In this document: positions 16,605-25,374 of the stretch, in pieces | How the letters are laid out: every line of letters begins with the position of its first letter | How positions within the stretch are numbered: position 1 is the first letter of the stretch | DNA from: Anabaena azotica FACHB-119 | GTDB lineage: Bacteria > Cyanobacteriota > Cyanobacteriia > Cyanobacteriales > Nostocaceae | Length of the DNA: 64,000 bases | Direction: 5' to 3' | Assembly: GCF_014697625.1 (NCBI RefSeq) | Contig: NZ_JACJSG010000016.1 | Span: 62,001 to 126,000 of the forward strand | Position numbers and translations under genes: made by a program | Notes under the pieces: generated by a model | The model's input: the letters and a program-made list of their open reading frames with translations, nothing else | What the model was told of the DNA's origin: nothing | The model's database searches: none

Positions 16605-18098
16605 TCAAGCATACATGAGAGCTTTTTTGACTGCTGTTTGTTTATGGGTGACAATTTCATAGACTACTTCGAGTGCTGACTCAATAGATCCCTGAATCCA
16701 CGCCGGGAACCTAGAACAGTGTTCGCCAGCAAACAAGAGTGTATTCTGCGGTCTAGCAGCTTCTAGATAATGAATATGGTGGTTAGATTCACTGCTTACA
16801 TCGTCACCCCAAGGTATGGAGCATCCTCCACTACTCCATTCGTAACTACCCCAGGCGATGCTAGCCATATCCGTAACCATCTCAGGTGCTGCAATTTCCG
16901 GGTGAAGTTGGCTCACCACCTTTTTGACGTAGGCATAGCGCTCTTGCTCAGACATCTTTCCTAAGTAGTCAGCATCATCCCCGATGGTGTAACTAGCTAA
17001 TAAGGCGCTACCTAAAGAGGGGTTGGTATTTACCGAAGGGTAATATGTCTGGCGGATGCCTTCACCGCTAAAAGAAGCCCCGCCTTTAATTCCATGCTTT
17101 TCCCAAAAGGGTTGGGCGCAGTGAAAAGCAACTTTGGTGGCTGGACAATAAGTGGTGTTATGGATTGAAGCGAGTTTGTTTTTGTCAAACCCCCTCAAGT
17201 CCATTTTGCGTAAGATTGAGAACGGGATCGTACACAACACATAATCGCAATGCCTTGTATGCAATTGCTGACCTTTTAACCAAGACACTTCAACGCCATC
17301 CTCTTGCACATGCAAACCTACTACCTTGTGGTTGCACTTGATCGGAGCCTTGATTACGGCTGCCAAAGAGTGAATGAGCTGATCCATACCGCCTTCAAGC
17401 TGTAATAAATCGTGGCTAGTCTCAACCAGGATGTCGCTAAAGAACATATCAAGTGCCTTACTACACTTAGCTCGAAAACCTGGGTTGGCTTTGATGAATC
17501 CATGAAAATCAATGCTTTCGTCATCTTTGCTGAAAAAAGGCTCTAAATCCAACCTCTCTAGCTCATCCATTAAGTGCGAGTTCAAGTCACGATCTAGACT
17601 TTCGCGCAAATTTCCAGGCGATATAGTATTAACAACTGTTTTTAACCAAGCCCCAAATAGCCGAGTTTTCTCACTGTAGCGAGTATCTAGAAAAATTCCT
17701 TGATAATGCTCCAGGGATATCCGAGGCCCGTCCTTCATGGAGAATATGTTTCGTTGGATATTGATTAAAGCATTTTGCTCCTCAAATACTGTGACAAACT
17801 TACGCAGTTTTTTCTCCAGCCCCATTTCTTGTATGTAGTGCAGGACGTGCTTATGTTCGCGGGGAATACGCATAGCTCCAAGTTCTGCATAAGGAGCTTT
17901 CGGATCATTCCCAAAGCGGTGAGTCCAGATTCTACCCCCAATGCGTGAACTGCCTTCTAAAATCTCGACTGTGTGACCTAATCGCTCAAGCTCATAAGCT
18001 GCTACCAACCCAGCAATACCAGCCCCAAGGATGGTTATGTGTTTGCTTTGTTGTGAATTTGACAGTTTGCAAAGATTAAGTATTGTCTTGGTGTCCAT
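16605..18098 (-). CDS. Flavin L-amino-acid (L-tryptophan) oxidase, RebO/StaO/LAAO type, in the VioA position
   Basis: 497 residues. FAD-binding dinucleotide fold ITILGAGIAGLVAAYELERL (GAGIAG at 25-30), then SRIGGRIWTH (51-60). Next comes YAELGAMRIPREHK, whose arginine (about 77) matches the substrate-carboxylate arginine of L-amino-acid oxidases. The C-terminal FAD motif is LLFAGEHCS followed by WIQGSIESALE. Expected reaction: L-Trp plus O2 to indole-3-pyruvate imine plus H2O2, the first step of violacein, rebeccamycin and staurosporine routes. Classical VioA is about 418 residues with a different C-terminal signature; this protein fits the RebO/StaO/LAAO branch better. It is the last gene of the minus-strand cluster, 148 bases after trpB. 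Substrate specificity is inferred from context. Confidence 0.85.
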   Translation of the reverse strand: MDTKTILNLCKLSNSQQSKHITILGAGIAGLVAAYELERLGHTVEILEGSSRIGGRIWTHRFGNDPKAPYAELGAMRIPREHKHVLHYIQEMGLEKKLRKFVTVFEEQNALINIQRNIFSMKDGPRISLEHYQGIFLDTRYSEKTRLFGAWLKTVVNTISPGNLRESLDRDLNSHLMDELERLDLEPFFSKDDESIDFHGFIKANPGFRAKCSKALDMFFSDILVETSHDLLQLEGGMDQLIHSLAAVIKAPIKCNHKVVGLHVQEDGVEVSWLKGQQLHTRHCDYVLCTIPFSILRKMDLRGFDKNKLASIHNTTYCPATKVAFHCAQPFWEKHGIKGGASFSGEGIRQTYYPSVNTNPSLGSALLASYTIGDDADYLGKMSEQERYAYVKKVVSQLHPEIAAPEMVTDMASIAWGSYEWSSGGCSIPWGDDVSSESNHHIHYLEAARPQNTLLFAGEHCSRFPAWIQGSIESALEVVYEIVTHKQTAVKKALMYA

Positions 18099-18246
18099 TT
18101 TTTAATTTCTCGAAATTACTATTTAGAAATATGATGTTGCCTAAATATGAGGTGAATTGGCGGTTGAAAACCCCTACCCCTCTAGAATCCTTATCCTGCC
18201 AGCCCTTCAGCTTAACAAGCCTGCCATTCAATCCAATCCTCAATAC

Positions 18247-19500
18247 TTAAGGTTGATTGAGGTTGAGAAACTTGACAACAGTTTGTACATCTTTGTCTCC
18301 ACGTCCAGAGAAATTGACTACAATCCGGGGACTACCAGTCAGTTGTGGGCAAAGTATTTCCAAGTATGCGATCGCATGAGCCGTTTCCAAAGCAGGAATA
18401 ATTCCTTCTAATTGAGAAACCAGCTCAAATGCACTTAAAGCTTGTTCATCTGTGATACTGTAATATTCAGCCCGCCTAATCTCTTTGAGATAGCTGTGTT
18501 CAGGGCCAACACCGGGATAATCTAGCCCCGCACTGATAGAATGTGCCTCTACAATCTGACCATCTTCATCCTGTAGCACATAACTCATAGCACCGTGCAG
18601 AACTCCTACTCTGCCTCGTGTGAGAGTTGCTGCGTGCTTATCAGTATCAATACCTTCACCCGCCGCCTCAATTCCAATTAGACGCACAGATGGCTCATCT
18701 ACAAAATCATGGAACAGTCCGATCGCATTAGAACCTCCACCTACACAAGCTAGAAGAATATCCGGTAGTCCTCCCCATTTTTCTAGGGCTTGAACACGAG
18801 TTTCTTGGCCGATTACTGCTTGAAAAAATCGCACCATCATTGGGTAGGGATGTGGGCCTGCAACTGACCCCAGAATGTAGTGGGTGGTTTCCACATTTGT
18901 CACCCAATCCCTGATTGCTTCTGAAGTTGCATCTTTCAGGGTTCCTGTTCCTGCTTCTACGGGTCTAACTTCTGCTCCCATCAACCGCATCCGAAACACA
19001 TTCAGGGCTTGCCGCTCCATATCGTGAATACCCATGTAAATCACGCATTCTAGACCAAAACGAGCGCATACTGTGGCTGTGGCAACACCATGCTGACCGG
19101 CTCCTGTTTCTGCAACAATGCGCTTTTTGCCCATACGCTTGGCTAAAAGTACTTGCCCTAGAGCGTTATTAATTTTGTGCGCTCCTGTATGATTTAAATC
19201 CTCACGTTTGAGATAAATCTGCGGGCCTGTACCATCAGGTCTAGCGTAGCGGGCAGTCAGTCGTTGTGCAAAATAGAGAGGAGTAGCACGTCCAACGTAA
19301 TCCCGCAGCATTTCCTGAAGCTCATTTTGGAATAGCGGCTCGTTGTGGTATTTCTGAAATGCCGTTTCTAATTCGGTAAGAGCCGACATTAAAGTTTCTG
19401 GTACGTACTTACCACCAAATTGGCCAAATCTACCAAGTGCATTGGGTTGCTGCTTGTTTAGTGGAGTTGAAAGAGCAATGGTTTGTGTGTTTAATAACAT
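18247..19500 (-). CDS. trpB: Tryptophan synthase beta chain
   Basis: 417 residues from ATG at 19500. This start is chosen because GGAGAT lies 6 bases upstream; a longer frame would need TTG at 19512 inside that ribosome site. RFGQFGGKYVPETLM is the normal N-terminal block, HTGAHKINNA carries the PLP lysine (K109), and GGGSNAIGLF binds the PLP phosphate. It joins indole and serine to give L-Trp in the TrpAB complex. It follows trpA after 39 bases. As part of the bisindole cluster it is probably a pathway-dedicated extra copy rather than the housekeeping trpB; that needs the rest of the genome. Confidence 0.95.
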   Translation of the reverse strand: MLLNTQTIALSTPLNKQQPNALGRFGQFGGKYVPETLMSALTELETAFQKYHNEPLFQNELQEMLRDYVGRATPLYFAQRLTARYARPDGTGPQIYLKREDLNHTGAHKINNALGQVLLAKRMGKKRIVAETGAGQHGVATATVCARFGLECVIYMGIHDMERQALNVFRMRLMGAEVRPVEAGTGTLKDATSEAIRDWVTNVETTHYILGSVAGPHPYPMMVRFFQAVIGQETRVQALEKWGGLPDILLACVGGGSNAIGLFHDFVDEPSVRLIGIEAAGEGIDTDKHAATLTRGRVGVLHGAMSYVLQDEDGQIVEAHSISAGLDYPGVGPEHSYLKEIRRAEYYSITDEQALSAFELVSQLEGIIPALETAHAIAYLEILCPQLTGSPRIVVNFSGRGDKDVQTVVKFLNLNQP

Positions 19501-19539
19501 AAAAATCTCCAAAATTTTGTCGTGTAATTGTGTAAATAT

Positions 19540-20346
19540 TTATCTCAAGACAGGGGTAATTGATGTCTTCAAATCTTTACTGAAATCTTTGATGGCTCGT
19601 AGTCCCCGCAAGGGTGTACCTTCTGCTAAACGTTGCACAAAGGCACTGCCGACAATGACAGCATCAGCACCCCAATCTCTTAGTTGACGAGCATGTTCTG
19701 CCTCAGAGACACCAAAACCAACACCAATAGGTTTGTTAGTCACACTCCGAATTACTTTGATCACATCTTGAACACGACTATCAATTTGGGAGCGCACACC
19801 AGTTACGCCTGTAACGCTTACAAGGTAAACAAATCCACGAGATTGACGGGCGATCGCTTCAATGCGCTCTTTTGAACTTGTAGGAGTTACTAACAAGGTA
19901 ACTTCAATGCCAACAGCATCAGCAAGTTCTAGTACTTCTTTGGCTTCTTCCAAAGGTAAATCAGGAATCACTAACCCCTTAATTCCTGATGCAGCAGCTT
20001 GTTGGAGAAACTGCCCAATGCCCAAATTCAAGATTGGGTTATAATAAGTAAATAGAATAATTGGCGATCGCAAACTAGGAATGACTCTATAAGCCATTTC
20101 TAAAACATGAGCTAATCGAGTCCCTTCTTTTAAAGCACGGGTTGCTGCGGCTTGAATCATCGGGCCGTCTGCTAGGGGATCTGAGTAGGGAATTCCCAGT
20201 TCAATAAAGTCAGCACCGCTAGTATCTAAAACCCGTAAAGCTTCGGCTGTGATATCTAAACTAGGATCGCCAGCAGTTAAAAAGGGGATTAAGGCACATT
20301 GGTTTTTTGCACGTAAAGATTCAAAGTGTTGAGAAATAGAAGCCAT
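19540..20346 (-). CDS. trpA: Tryptophan synthase alpha chain
   Basis: 268 residues from ATG at 20346 (MASISQHFESL), which gives the standard TrpA length; the open frame runs 22 codons further upstream without family similarity. Catalytic residues Glu49 (FIELGIPYSDP) and Asp60 (PLADGP) fall at exactly the enterobacterial numbering. VYLVSVTGVTG and VGFGVSEAEHA are the phosphate-binding loops. It cleaves indole-3-glycerol phosphate to indole, channelled to TrpB. Second-last but one in the tryptophan-supply run; 247 bases separate it from trpC upstream, long enough for an internal regulatory site. Confidence 0.95.
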   Translation of the reverse strand: MASISQHFESLRAKNQCALIPFLTAGDPSLDITAEALRVLDTSGADFIELGIPYSDPLADGPMIQAAATRALKEGTRLAHVLEMAYRVIPSLRSPIILFTYYNPILNLGIGQFLQQAAASGIKGLVIPDLPLEEAKEVLELADAVGIEVTLLVTPTSSKERIEAIARQSRGFVYLVSVTGVTGVRSQIDSRVQDVIKVIRSVTNKPIGVGFGVSEAEHARQLRDWGADAVIVGSAFVQRLAEGTPLRGLRAIKDFSKDLKTSITPVLR

Positions 20347-20593
20347 ATTGATAATCCACTCAAAGTTAATAATTACAATTTTTGGGTTACTTTCATGGAG
20401 AATTACTAGCAAAAATTCAGTTGAATATTTAAGTATTATTCATGTTTGCTCAATGCCTCTAAAAATCATAATTTAGGCATTAAACTCACAATTTTATAGT
20501 CATTTAAATTTGATGGTTTCTCATAATCACCATAAAACTAACGGAAGAACTATAATTACTTAAATTTTTGACTGAAGACTTAGGCGAATAAGC

Positions 20594-21478
20594 CTACTTA
20601 TTTAGATTCAACAAACGATTTACAGCCTGTTCTATATCAGTTTGCCTCACTAAAGATTCTCCAACCAAAACGGCATCGGCTCCCCACCCGGCAACTCTAG
20701 CTAAATCAGCCGATGTATATAAACCAGACTCACTTACAATTGTTATCCCTAAGCTAGCTATTTTTTCTTGACGCTGTGTTATCAGGGATTGGGTTGTTGC
20801 TAAGTCAAGAGTAAAATCTTCCAAATTGCGGTTATTAATACCGATCAATTGTACATTTGGTAATGCCAGCACCCGGTCAAGTTCGCTGAGAGTATGTACT
20901 TCAATTAAAGCATTCATACCCAAATCTTGTGCAATTCCTATAAAATTCTGGAGAGCTTGATCGGATAAAATGGCGGTAATTAGTAACACTGCATCTGCCC
21001 CATTAACCCGTGCTAGATAAATTTGATATGGGTCAATAATGAATTCTTTGCACAACAATGGCAGTGCCACATTGTTTCTAATTTTTCGCAGATTCTCAAA
21101 ACTGCCTTGGAAAAATTTATCATCAGTTAACACTGATAAGCAGGTAGCACCGCCGCGATCGTATGCTTGAGCAATCTTGATGGGATCAAAATCGGCACAA
21201 ATGATTCCTTTACTGGGTGAAGCTTTTTTGACCTCTGCAATCAAAGTGGGTTTGTGAGGATTCTGTTGCAAAGCAGAGAGAAAATCCCTTGTTGGCAACG
21301 CAGCACTCACTTGATTTCTTAACACTTCTAGAGGGATCTGCTCACGTCTTTGAGCAACTTCTTGCTGTTTATACAATACAATCTCTGCGAGAATATGGCG
21401 TGATTTTACTGGTAATGCCGCCACTTGGTTGTTAATGGTAGTCAGAAACTCGGTTGTTTGATACTGACAATTGGACAT
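20594..21478 (-). CDS. trpC: Indole-3-glycerol-phosphate synthase
   Basis: 294 residues, a TIM barrel with the usual about 45-residue N-terminal extension. Landmarks: LIAEVKKASPSKG (catalytic lysine), PLLCKEFIIDPYQI (second lysine, glutamate in the barrel), IGINNRNLEDF and IVSESGLYT. It converts 1-(2-carboxyphenylamino)-1-deoxyribulose phosphate to indole-3-glycerol phosphate, the substrate of TrpA. Located 163 bases after trpEG. It stands alone and is not fused to TrpF, and no trpF or trpD lies in the window, so those steps depend on genes elsewhere. Confidence 0.95.
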   Translation of the reverse strand: MSNCQYQTTEFLTTINNQVAALPVKSRHILAEIVLYKQQEVAQRREQIPLEVLRNQVSAALPTRDFLSALQQNPHKPTLIAEVKKASPSKGIICADFDPIKIAQAYDRGGATCLSVLTDDKFFQGSFENLRKIRNNVALPLLCKEFIIDPYQIYLARVNGADAVLLITAILSDQALQNFIGIAQDLGMNALIEVHTLSELDRVLALPNVQLIGINNRNLEDFTLDLATTQSLITQRQEKIASLGITIVSESGLYTSADLARVAGWGADAVLVGESLVRQTDIEQAVNRLLNLNK

Positions 21479-21641
21479 ATAGTTTTGAGGTGAACGAAAT
21501 TTAGGTTAGTAGTTATTAATAAAGCAATTAAATACTACATCAACTTTCATGGGTGAATAAGTTCGTAGTCAGGACTAAAATCTTTAATGGAAACCTCACT
21601 ACGAACCCAGTAAAGTTGTCTTGGCACAGTAGTAGAGTTAA

Positions 21642-23846
21642 TTACTTGTAATTTGCGAGAACTGAGACAAGCTTTTTGGTTGTTAGTTCATTAACTGCAT
21701 TTTGAATAATCTTCAGCCCAACCCCTCCCGCCAGAGTCATGATTGATTCTGGATGGAACTGAACACCCAAAATTGGCAGTGTTTGATGTTCGATAGCCAT
21801 GATCACACCATCTTCGGCAATAGCTGTAACTTTGAGTTCTTTAGGAAGACTTTCTCTAAGAGCAAACAAAGAGTGGTATCTACCAACTTCAAATGATCGT
21901 GGGATATTTTGGAAAATGCTAGAATCAGCTTCTACGACAGAAACACGAGATAATTTGCCATGCTGGGGATAGTCGAGAACTCCTAGTTCACCACCGAAAG
22001 CTTCAACAATTGACTGTAATCCTAAACAAACACCAAAGATGGGGATTTGGCGTTTGAGGCAGACAGCAATTGTCTTTGTTATGTGGAAATCGCTGGGTCT
22101 GCCAGGTCCGGGAGATAACACAACCAAGTCTGGGCGTTCTGTATCAAAAACTGATTCTGAAAAGCCATGACGTAGTGTTTTGACTGTAGCGCCTGTTTGA
22201 CGGATGTAGTTTGCTAAGGTGTGTACAAATGAGTCTTCATAGTCAATTAGTAAGACTCGTTTACCTGATGGGGTGCTAACTTGTTGATGGTTAATATTAG
22301 CGTTGTGTAAACAATCGGCAGCTTTATATTTAGCCTGATAGAGTGTCTGGAATAAAGCTGCTGCTTTAGTGAGCGTTTCTTGCGCTTCGGCTTCTGGGTC
22401 AGAGTCATAAAGAACTGTTGCACCCACTCGCACTTCTGCAATTGAATCCTGAAGTCGAATAGTCCGCAGGGTCAGACCAGTGTTGAAGTCGCCTTTGAAG
22501 GTTAGATAGCCGACAGCTCCACCATACCAACGCCGGGGACTATGTTCGTATTCCTCGATAAACTGCATTGCCCAGCGTTTTGGTGCGCCTGTAACTGTAA
22601 CTGCCCAAAGATGGCTCAAGAAGGCATCTAAGGCATCAAACTCTGGTCGTAATATCCCTTCAACGTGATCTACTGTATGGATTAAATGACTGTACATCTC
22701 AATTTGGCGACGACCAATAACTTTAACAGAACCTGGTTCACAAATTCGAGATTTATCGTTGCGATCAACATCGGTACACATGGTCAACTCAGCTTCTTCT
22801 TTGCCTGAGTTGAGCAGCTTGAGAATTTGAGCCGCATCATCAATGGCATCTTTTCCTCGGCGGACTGTACCACTAATCGGGCAAGTTTCTACTCGTCTGC
22901 CTTCAACACGCACAAACATTTCTGGAGATGCACCAATAAGATACTCACCACCTAAATTTAGGAGAAATCCATAGGGGCTAGGATTTATTTGCTCTAAAGT
23001 TTGGAACAGTTCGCTTGGAGGATTTTCGCAGAATTCAAAGAAACTTTGTCCAGGAACAACCTCAAATAAATCACCACGACGGAAGTATTCAAGTGCTTTC
23101 TTAACTTGTTCCTCATACTCACCAGGTAAATGGTCAGAAGCTTGAGTAGGGGTATAACGTTTACCTTTGTAATCAATAATTTCTCCAGTGCGAGGCAGAC
23201 CTTCAGTGCTACCGTACTTAGTTACAAATTCATACTGCAAACGAAATGCTTTTTGCTGATAGTAGTCAATAATTAACAGTTCATCAGGTAAATAAAGTAC
23301 CAAATCCCTTTGGTCTTCTGCACGAGTTATATGCTTTGGCATCTGCTCAAACTGAAAAGCTAAATCATAGCCAAATGCACCGTATAGTCCCAAGTGTTCG
23401 TCCTCTGGACTGCTGAATACAGATAAAATCTCACGAATAATACTGAATACTGATGGCTGTTTACTCCTTTCTTCCTCTGAAAATAAATGTTTTGTTGTTT
23501 TAACGTATCCAGTTATAGAAGAGTTTTTTAAGTTAACTGCTATTAGTTGTGGGTGCTGATATAGGCGCTCTTGGAGATAAGGAAGCAACACCATGCCTCT
23601 CTGGTTATGTGCGGTGATTGTAAAGGAGTTAGAGCGAGTAACAAGTTCTAAAGGTGGATTAACAAAACCGATTCCCCATCTTTTATAACGCCCTGGATAT
23701 TCATAGCTACTTTTGAACAAACCTCCACGTTGGGAATCAAGAGATGATAGGGTATCTTGAATAGCAGTATCTATTGAAGTCTCAATTACAAAGCGAGATA
23801 TATAAATTTCACCTGCGGTTGTATAGTTATGGGTATCTAAATACAT
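21642..23846 (-). CDS. trpE: Fused anthranilate synthase TrpE(G)
   Basis: 734 residues. Residues about 1-515 are the TrpE chorismate-binding part (GRRVETCPISGTVRRGKDA, CTDVDRNDKSRICEPGSV, SHLWAVTVTGAPKRWAM). Residues about 535-725 are the glutamine amidotransferase TrpG with LSPGPGRPSDF, the catalytic cysteine in FGVCLGLQSI and the His-Glu pair in VQFHPESIM. The single-chain form is known from rhizobia and Nostocales. It makes anthranilate from chorismate and glutamine. GAGAGGA 7 bases before the ATG supports the start. It follows aroF after 61 bases. Whether it keeps tryptophan feedback inhibition cannot be judged by eye and is worth testing, because a desensitised copy would feed the pigment route. 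Confidence 0.95.
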   Translation of the reverse strand: MYLDTHNYTTAGEIYISRFVIETSIDTAIQDTLSSLDSQRGGLFKSSYEYPGRYKRWGIGFVNPPLELVTRSNSFTITAHNQRGMVLLPYLQERLYQHPQLIAVNLKNSSITGYVKTTKHLFSEEERSKQPSVFSIIREILSVFSSPEDEHLGLYGAFGYDLAFQFEQMPKHITRAEDQRDLVLYLPDELLIIDYYQQKAFRLQYEFVTKYGSTEGLPRTGEIIDYKGKRYTPTQASDHLPGEYEEQVKKALEYFRRGDLFEVVPGQSFFEFCENPPSELFQTLEQINPSPYGFLLNLGGEYLIGASPEMFVRVEGRRVETCPISGTVRRGKDAIDDAAQILKLLNSGKEEAELTMCTDVDRNDKSRICEPGSVKVIGRRQIEMYSHLIHTVDHVEGILRPEFDALDAFLSHLWAVTVTGAPKRWAMQFIEEYEHSPRRWYGGAVGYLTFKGDFNTGLTLRTIRLQDSIAEVRVGATVLYDSDPEAEAQETLTKAAALFQTLYQAKYKAADCLHNANINHQQVSTPSGKRVLLIDYEDSFVHTLANYIRQTGATVKTLRHGFSESVFDTERPDLVVLSPGPGRPSDFHITKTIAVCLKRQIPIFGVCLGLQSIVEAFGGELGVLDYPQHGKLSRVSVVEADSSIFQNIPRSFEVGRYHSLFALRESLPKELKVTAIAEDGVIMAIEHQTLPILGVQFHPESIMTLAGGVGLKIIQNAVNELTTKKLVSVLANYK

Positions 23847-23907
23847 TAGCTAGTCCTCTCAAATTTATTAATGTAATTGCGAAAAATTTGAATCTGTTTA
23901 AGTTTCT

Positions 23908-25008
23908 CTAGATACTCATAGTGGTAGCAACTCTGGTGGTTGTTTTGGGTATTGTAAGTGGATAATTGTTGTGACTCCAACGACCAAAGAATTTACCCAA
24001 AACAACCATTTCTTTCATTAATTGGTCAAATGCTTCCAAAGTTAGAGATTGTGGGCCATCTGAAAGCGCTTTTGCTGGATTGGGATGAACTTCTATCATC
24101 ATTGAGTCTGCACCAGCAGCGATCGCCGCCATAGTCATCGGTAATACAAACTCAGATTTCCCTGTAGCATGGCTAGGATCAATCATAATTGGCAAATGAG
24201 TTAGCGATCGCAATACTGGGATTGCAGATATATCCAGGGTATTCCTTGTATACTGGCGGTCAAATGTGCGAATCCCCCTCTCACACAAAATCACATTGGG
24301 ATTATCCTCTGCCAAAATGTATTCTGCTGACATCAACCAATCTTCAATTGTGGCTGCAAGTCCGCGCTTTAAGAGTACTGGCTTACCTGTCGCTCCTACT
24401 TTCTTAAGCAGGGAAAAATTCTGCATATTCCGAGCGCCGATTTGGATCACATCTGCAACTTGAGCTACCTTGTCCAAGTCAGCTGTATCCATGACTTCTG
24501 TAATGATCCCTAAACCTGTAGCTTCTTTGGCTCTGGCTAATAACTCTAAAGCACTTTCACCATGACCTTGAAAAGCGTATGGAGATGTGCGAGGTTTATA
24601 TGCTCCTCCTCGTAAAAACTGCGCTCCTGCTGCTTTGACTCGCTTTGCTGTTTCTACAATCATCTCTTCGTTTTCTACAGAACAGGGTCCGGCTACTACA
24701 ACTAAAGGATGGTTTTGACCAAAGATTACAGGTTGATTTGGTGTGGATACAACTACCTCACTAACTTCACCATAACGAAATTCTAAAGAAGTCCGTTTAA
24801 ATGGCTTATTTACCCGAATTATCTGCTCAATAAAAGGGCTGAGATTTTGAAGTTGTTTCGGATCAATTTCTGCCGTATCACCTACCAAGCCAATTATTAC
24901 TTTATGCTGATTTTGGCATATTTTTGGGCTGATTTTATGACTACAAAGTTGTTCAAAAACACGGTCAATTTCTCCTGATGGTGTCTCTAATTTCATCACA
25001 ATAATCAT
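23908..25008 (-). CDS. aroF: 3-deoxy-7-phosphoheptulonate (DAHP) synthase, type I-beta
   Basis: 366 residues. The first about 70 residues form a ferredoxin-like regulatory domain (IIVMKLETPSGEIDRV) as in the Thermotoga-type enzyme. The barrel carries VVVAGPCSVENEE, FLRGGAYKPRTSPYAFQG, VLLKRG, CERGIRTFD and MIDPSHATGK, the standard metal, PEP and erythrose-4-phosphate sites. It commits carbon to the shikimate pathway. A strong AAGGAGG sits 9 bases before ATG at 25008. It is the first gene after a terminator-like hairpin and is preceded by a 10-bp inverted repeat, so it may start its own transcript. Pathway-dedicated DAHP synthases are also found in the cyanobacterial scytonemin cluster, a useful parallel. 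Confidence 0.93.
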   Translation of the reverse strand: MIIVMKLETPSGEIDRVFEQLCSHKISPKICQNQHKVIIGLVGDTAEIDPKQLQNLSPFIEQIIRVNKPFKRTSLEFRYGEVSEVVVSTPNQPVIFGQNHPLVVVAGPCSVENEEMIVETAKRVKAAGAQFLRGGAYKPRTSPYAFQGHGESALELLARAKEATGLGIITEVMDTADLDKVAQVADVIQIGARNMQNFSLLKKVGATGKPVLLKRGLAATIEDWLMSAEYILAEDNPNVILCERGIRTFDRQYTRNTLDISAIPVLRSLTHLPIMIDPSHATGKSEFVLPMTMAAIAAGADSMMIEVHPNPAKALSDGPQSLTLEAFDQLMKEMVVLGKFFGRWSHNNYPLTIPKTTTRVATTMSI

Positions 25009-25126
25009 TTTATTTAACCTCCTTTCACTATGGTAATCATAGGTTTAGTTATAATTTATTAGTTTGATAATATTGTTTTTCAAACTCTCAAATATTAATC
25101 AGTCCAGTTTGTTTGTTTTATGCAAG

Positions 25127-25132
25127 ATTATA
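25127..25132 (-). promoter_or_regulatory. Candidate -10 box upstream of aroF
   Basis: TATAAT on the minus strand, about 119 bases before the aroF start and downstream of the 10-bp inverted repeat. No good -35 box is seen 16-18 bases upstream, so this rests on the -10 match in AT-rich DNA and on the apparent terminator behind it. Confidence 0.3.
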
Positions 25133-25209
25133 TAAGAGAGGAATTCATTTTGAGTTTTGATCCTCCACTTTTTATCAAGTTTTCATCTAGATTTTATGCA
25201 GTAGATTAG

Positions 25210-25236
25210 TTTTTGTATTGTTTTGTAATACAAAAA
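25210..25236. promoter_or_regulatory. 10-bp inverted repeat upstream of aroF (possible operator)
   Basis: TTTTTGTATT and AATACAAAAA form a perfect 10-bp inverted repeat separated by 7 bases. Half-site spacing near two helical turns is typical for a dimeric repressor or activator. It lies between the terminator-like hairpin after vioE and the aroF start, about 200 bases upstream of it. It could also be part of the terminator region, since both arms are A/T runs. Confidence 0.4.
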
Positions 25237-25247
25237 TGGATAAAGCT

Positions 25248-25278
25248 AAAGGGGAAGGGTATAAAACCCTTCCCCTTT
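25248..25278. terminator. Strong terminator-like hairpin between vioE and aroF
   Basis: AAAGGGGAAGGGT pairs perfectly with ACCCTTCCCCTTT (13 bp, loop ATAAA). On the minus strand the stem is followed by TAGCTTTATCC, and on the plus strand by TACCC. The T-run is short on the vioE side, so termination may be partial. It lies about 97 bases after the vioE stop and would split the cluster into vioBCDE and the aroF-trp-oxidase run, or attenuate read-through between them. Confidence 0.6.
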
Positions 25279-25374
25279 TACCCTTAACCGATAAGTGTTG
25301 TATACTATTACACTTGAAAACTGATACAAATACGTTGATAGAGGCGCAGCGCTCCTACAAAAAATCTATATGTC

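Noticed and set aside
16605..18098. Naming this gene vioA
   Set aside because: Length and both ends fit RebO/StaO/L-amino-acid oxidases better than VioA; only the position supports VioA.
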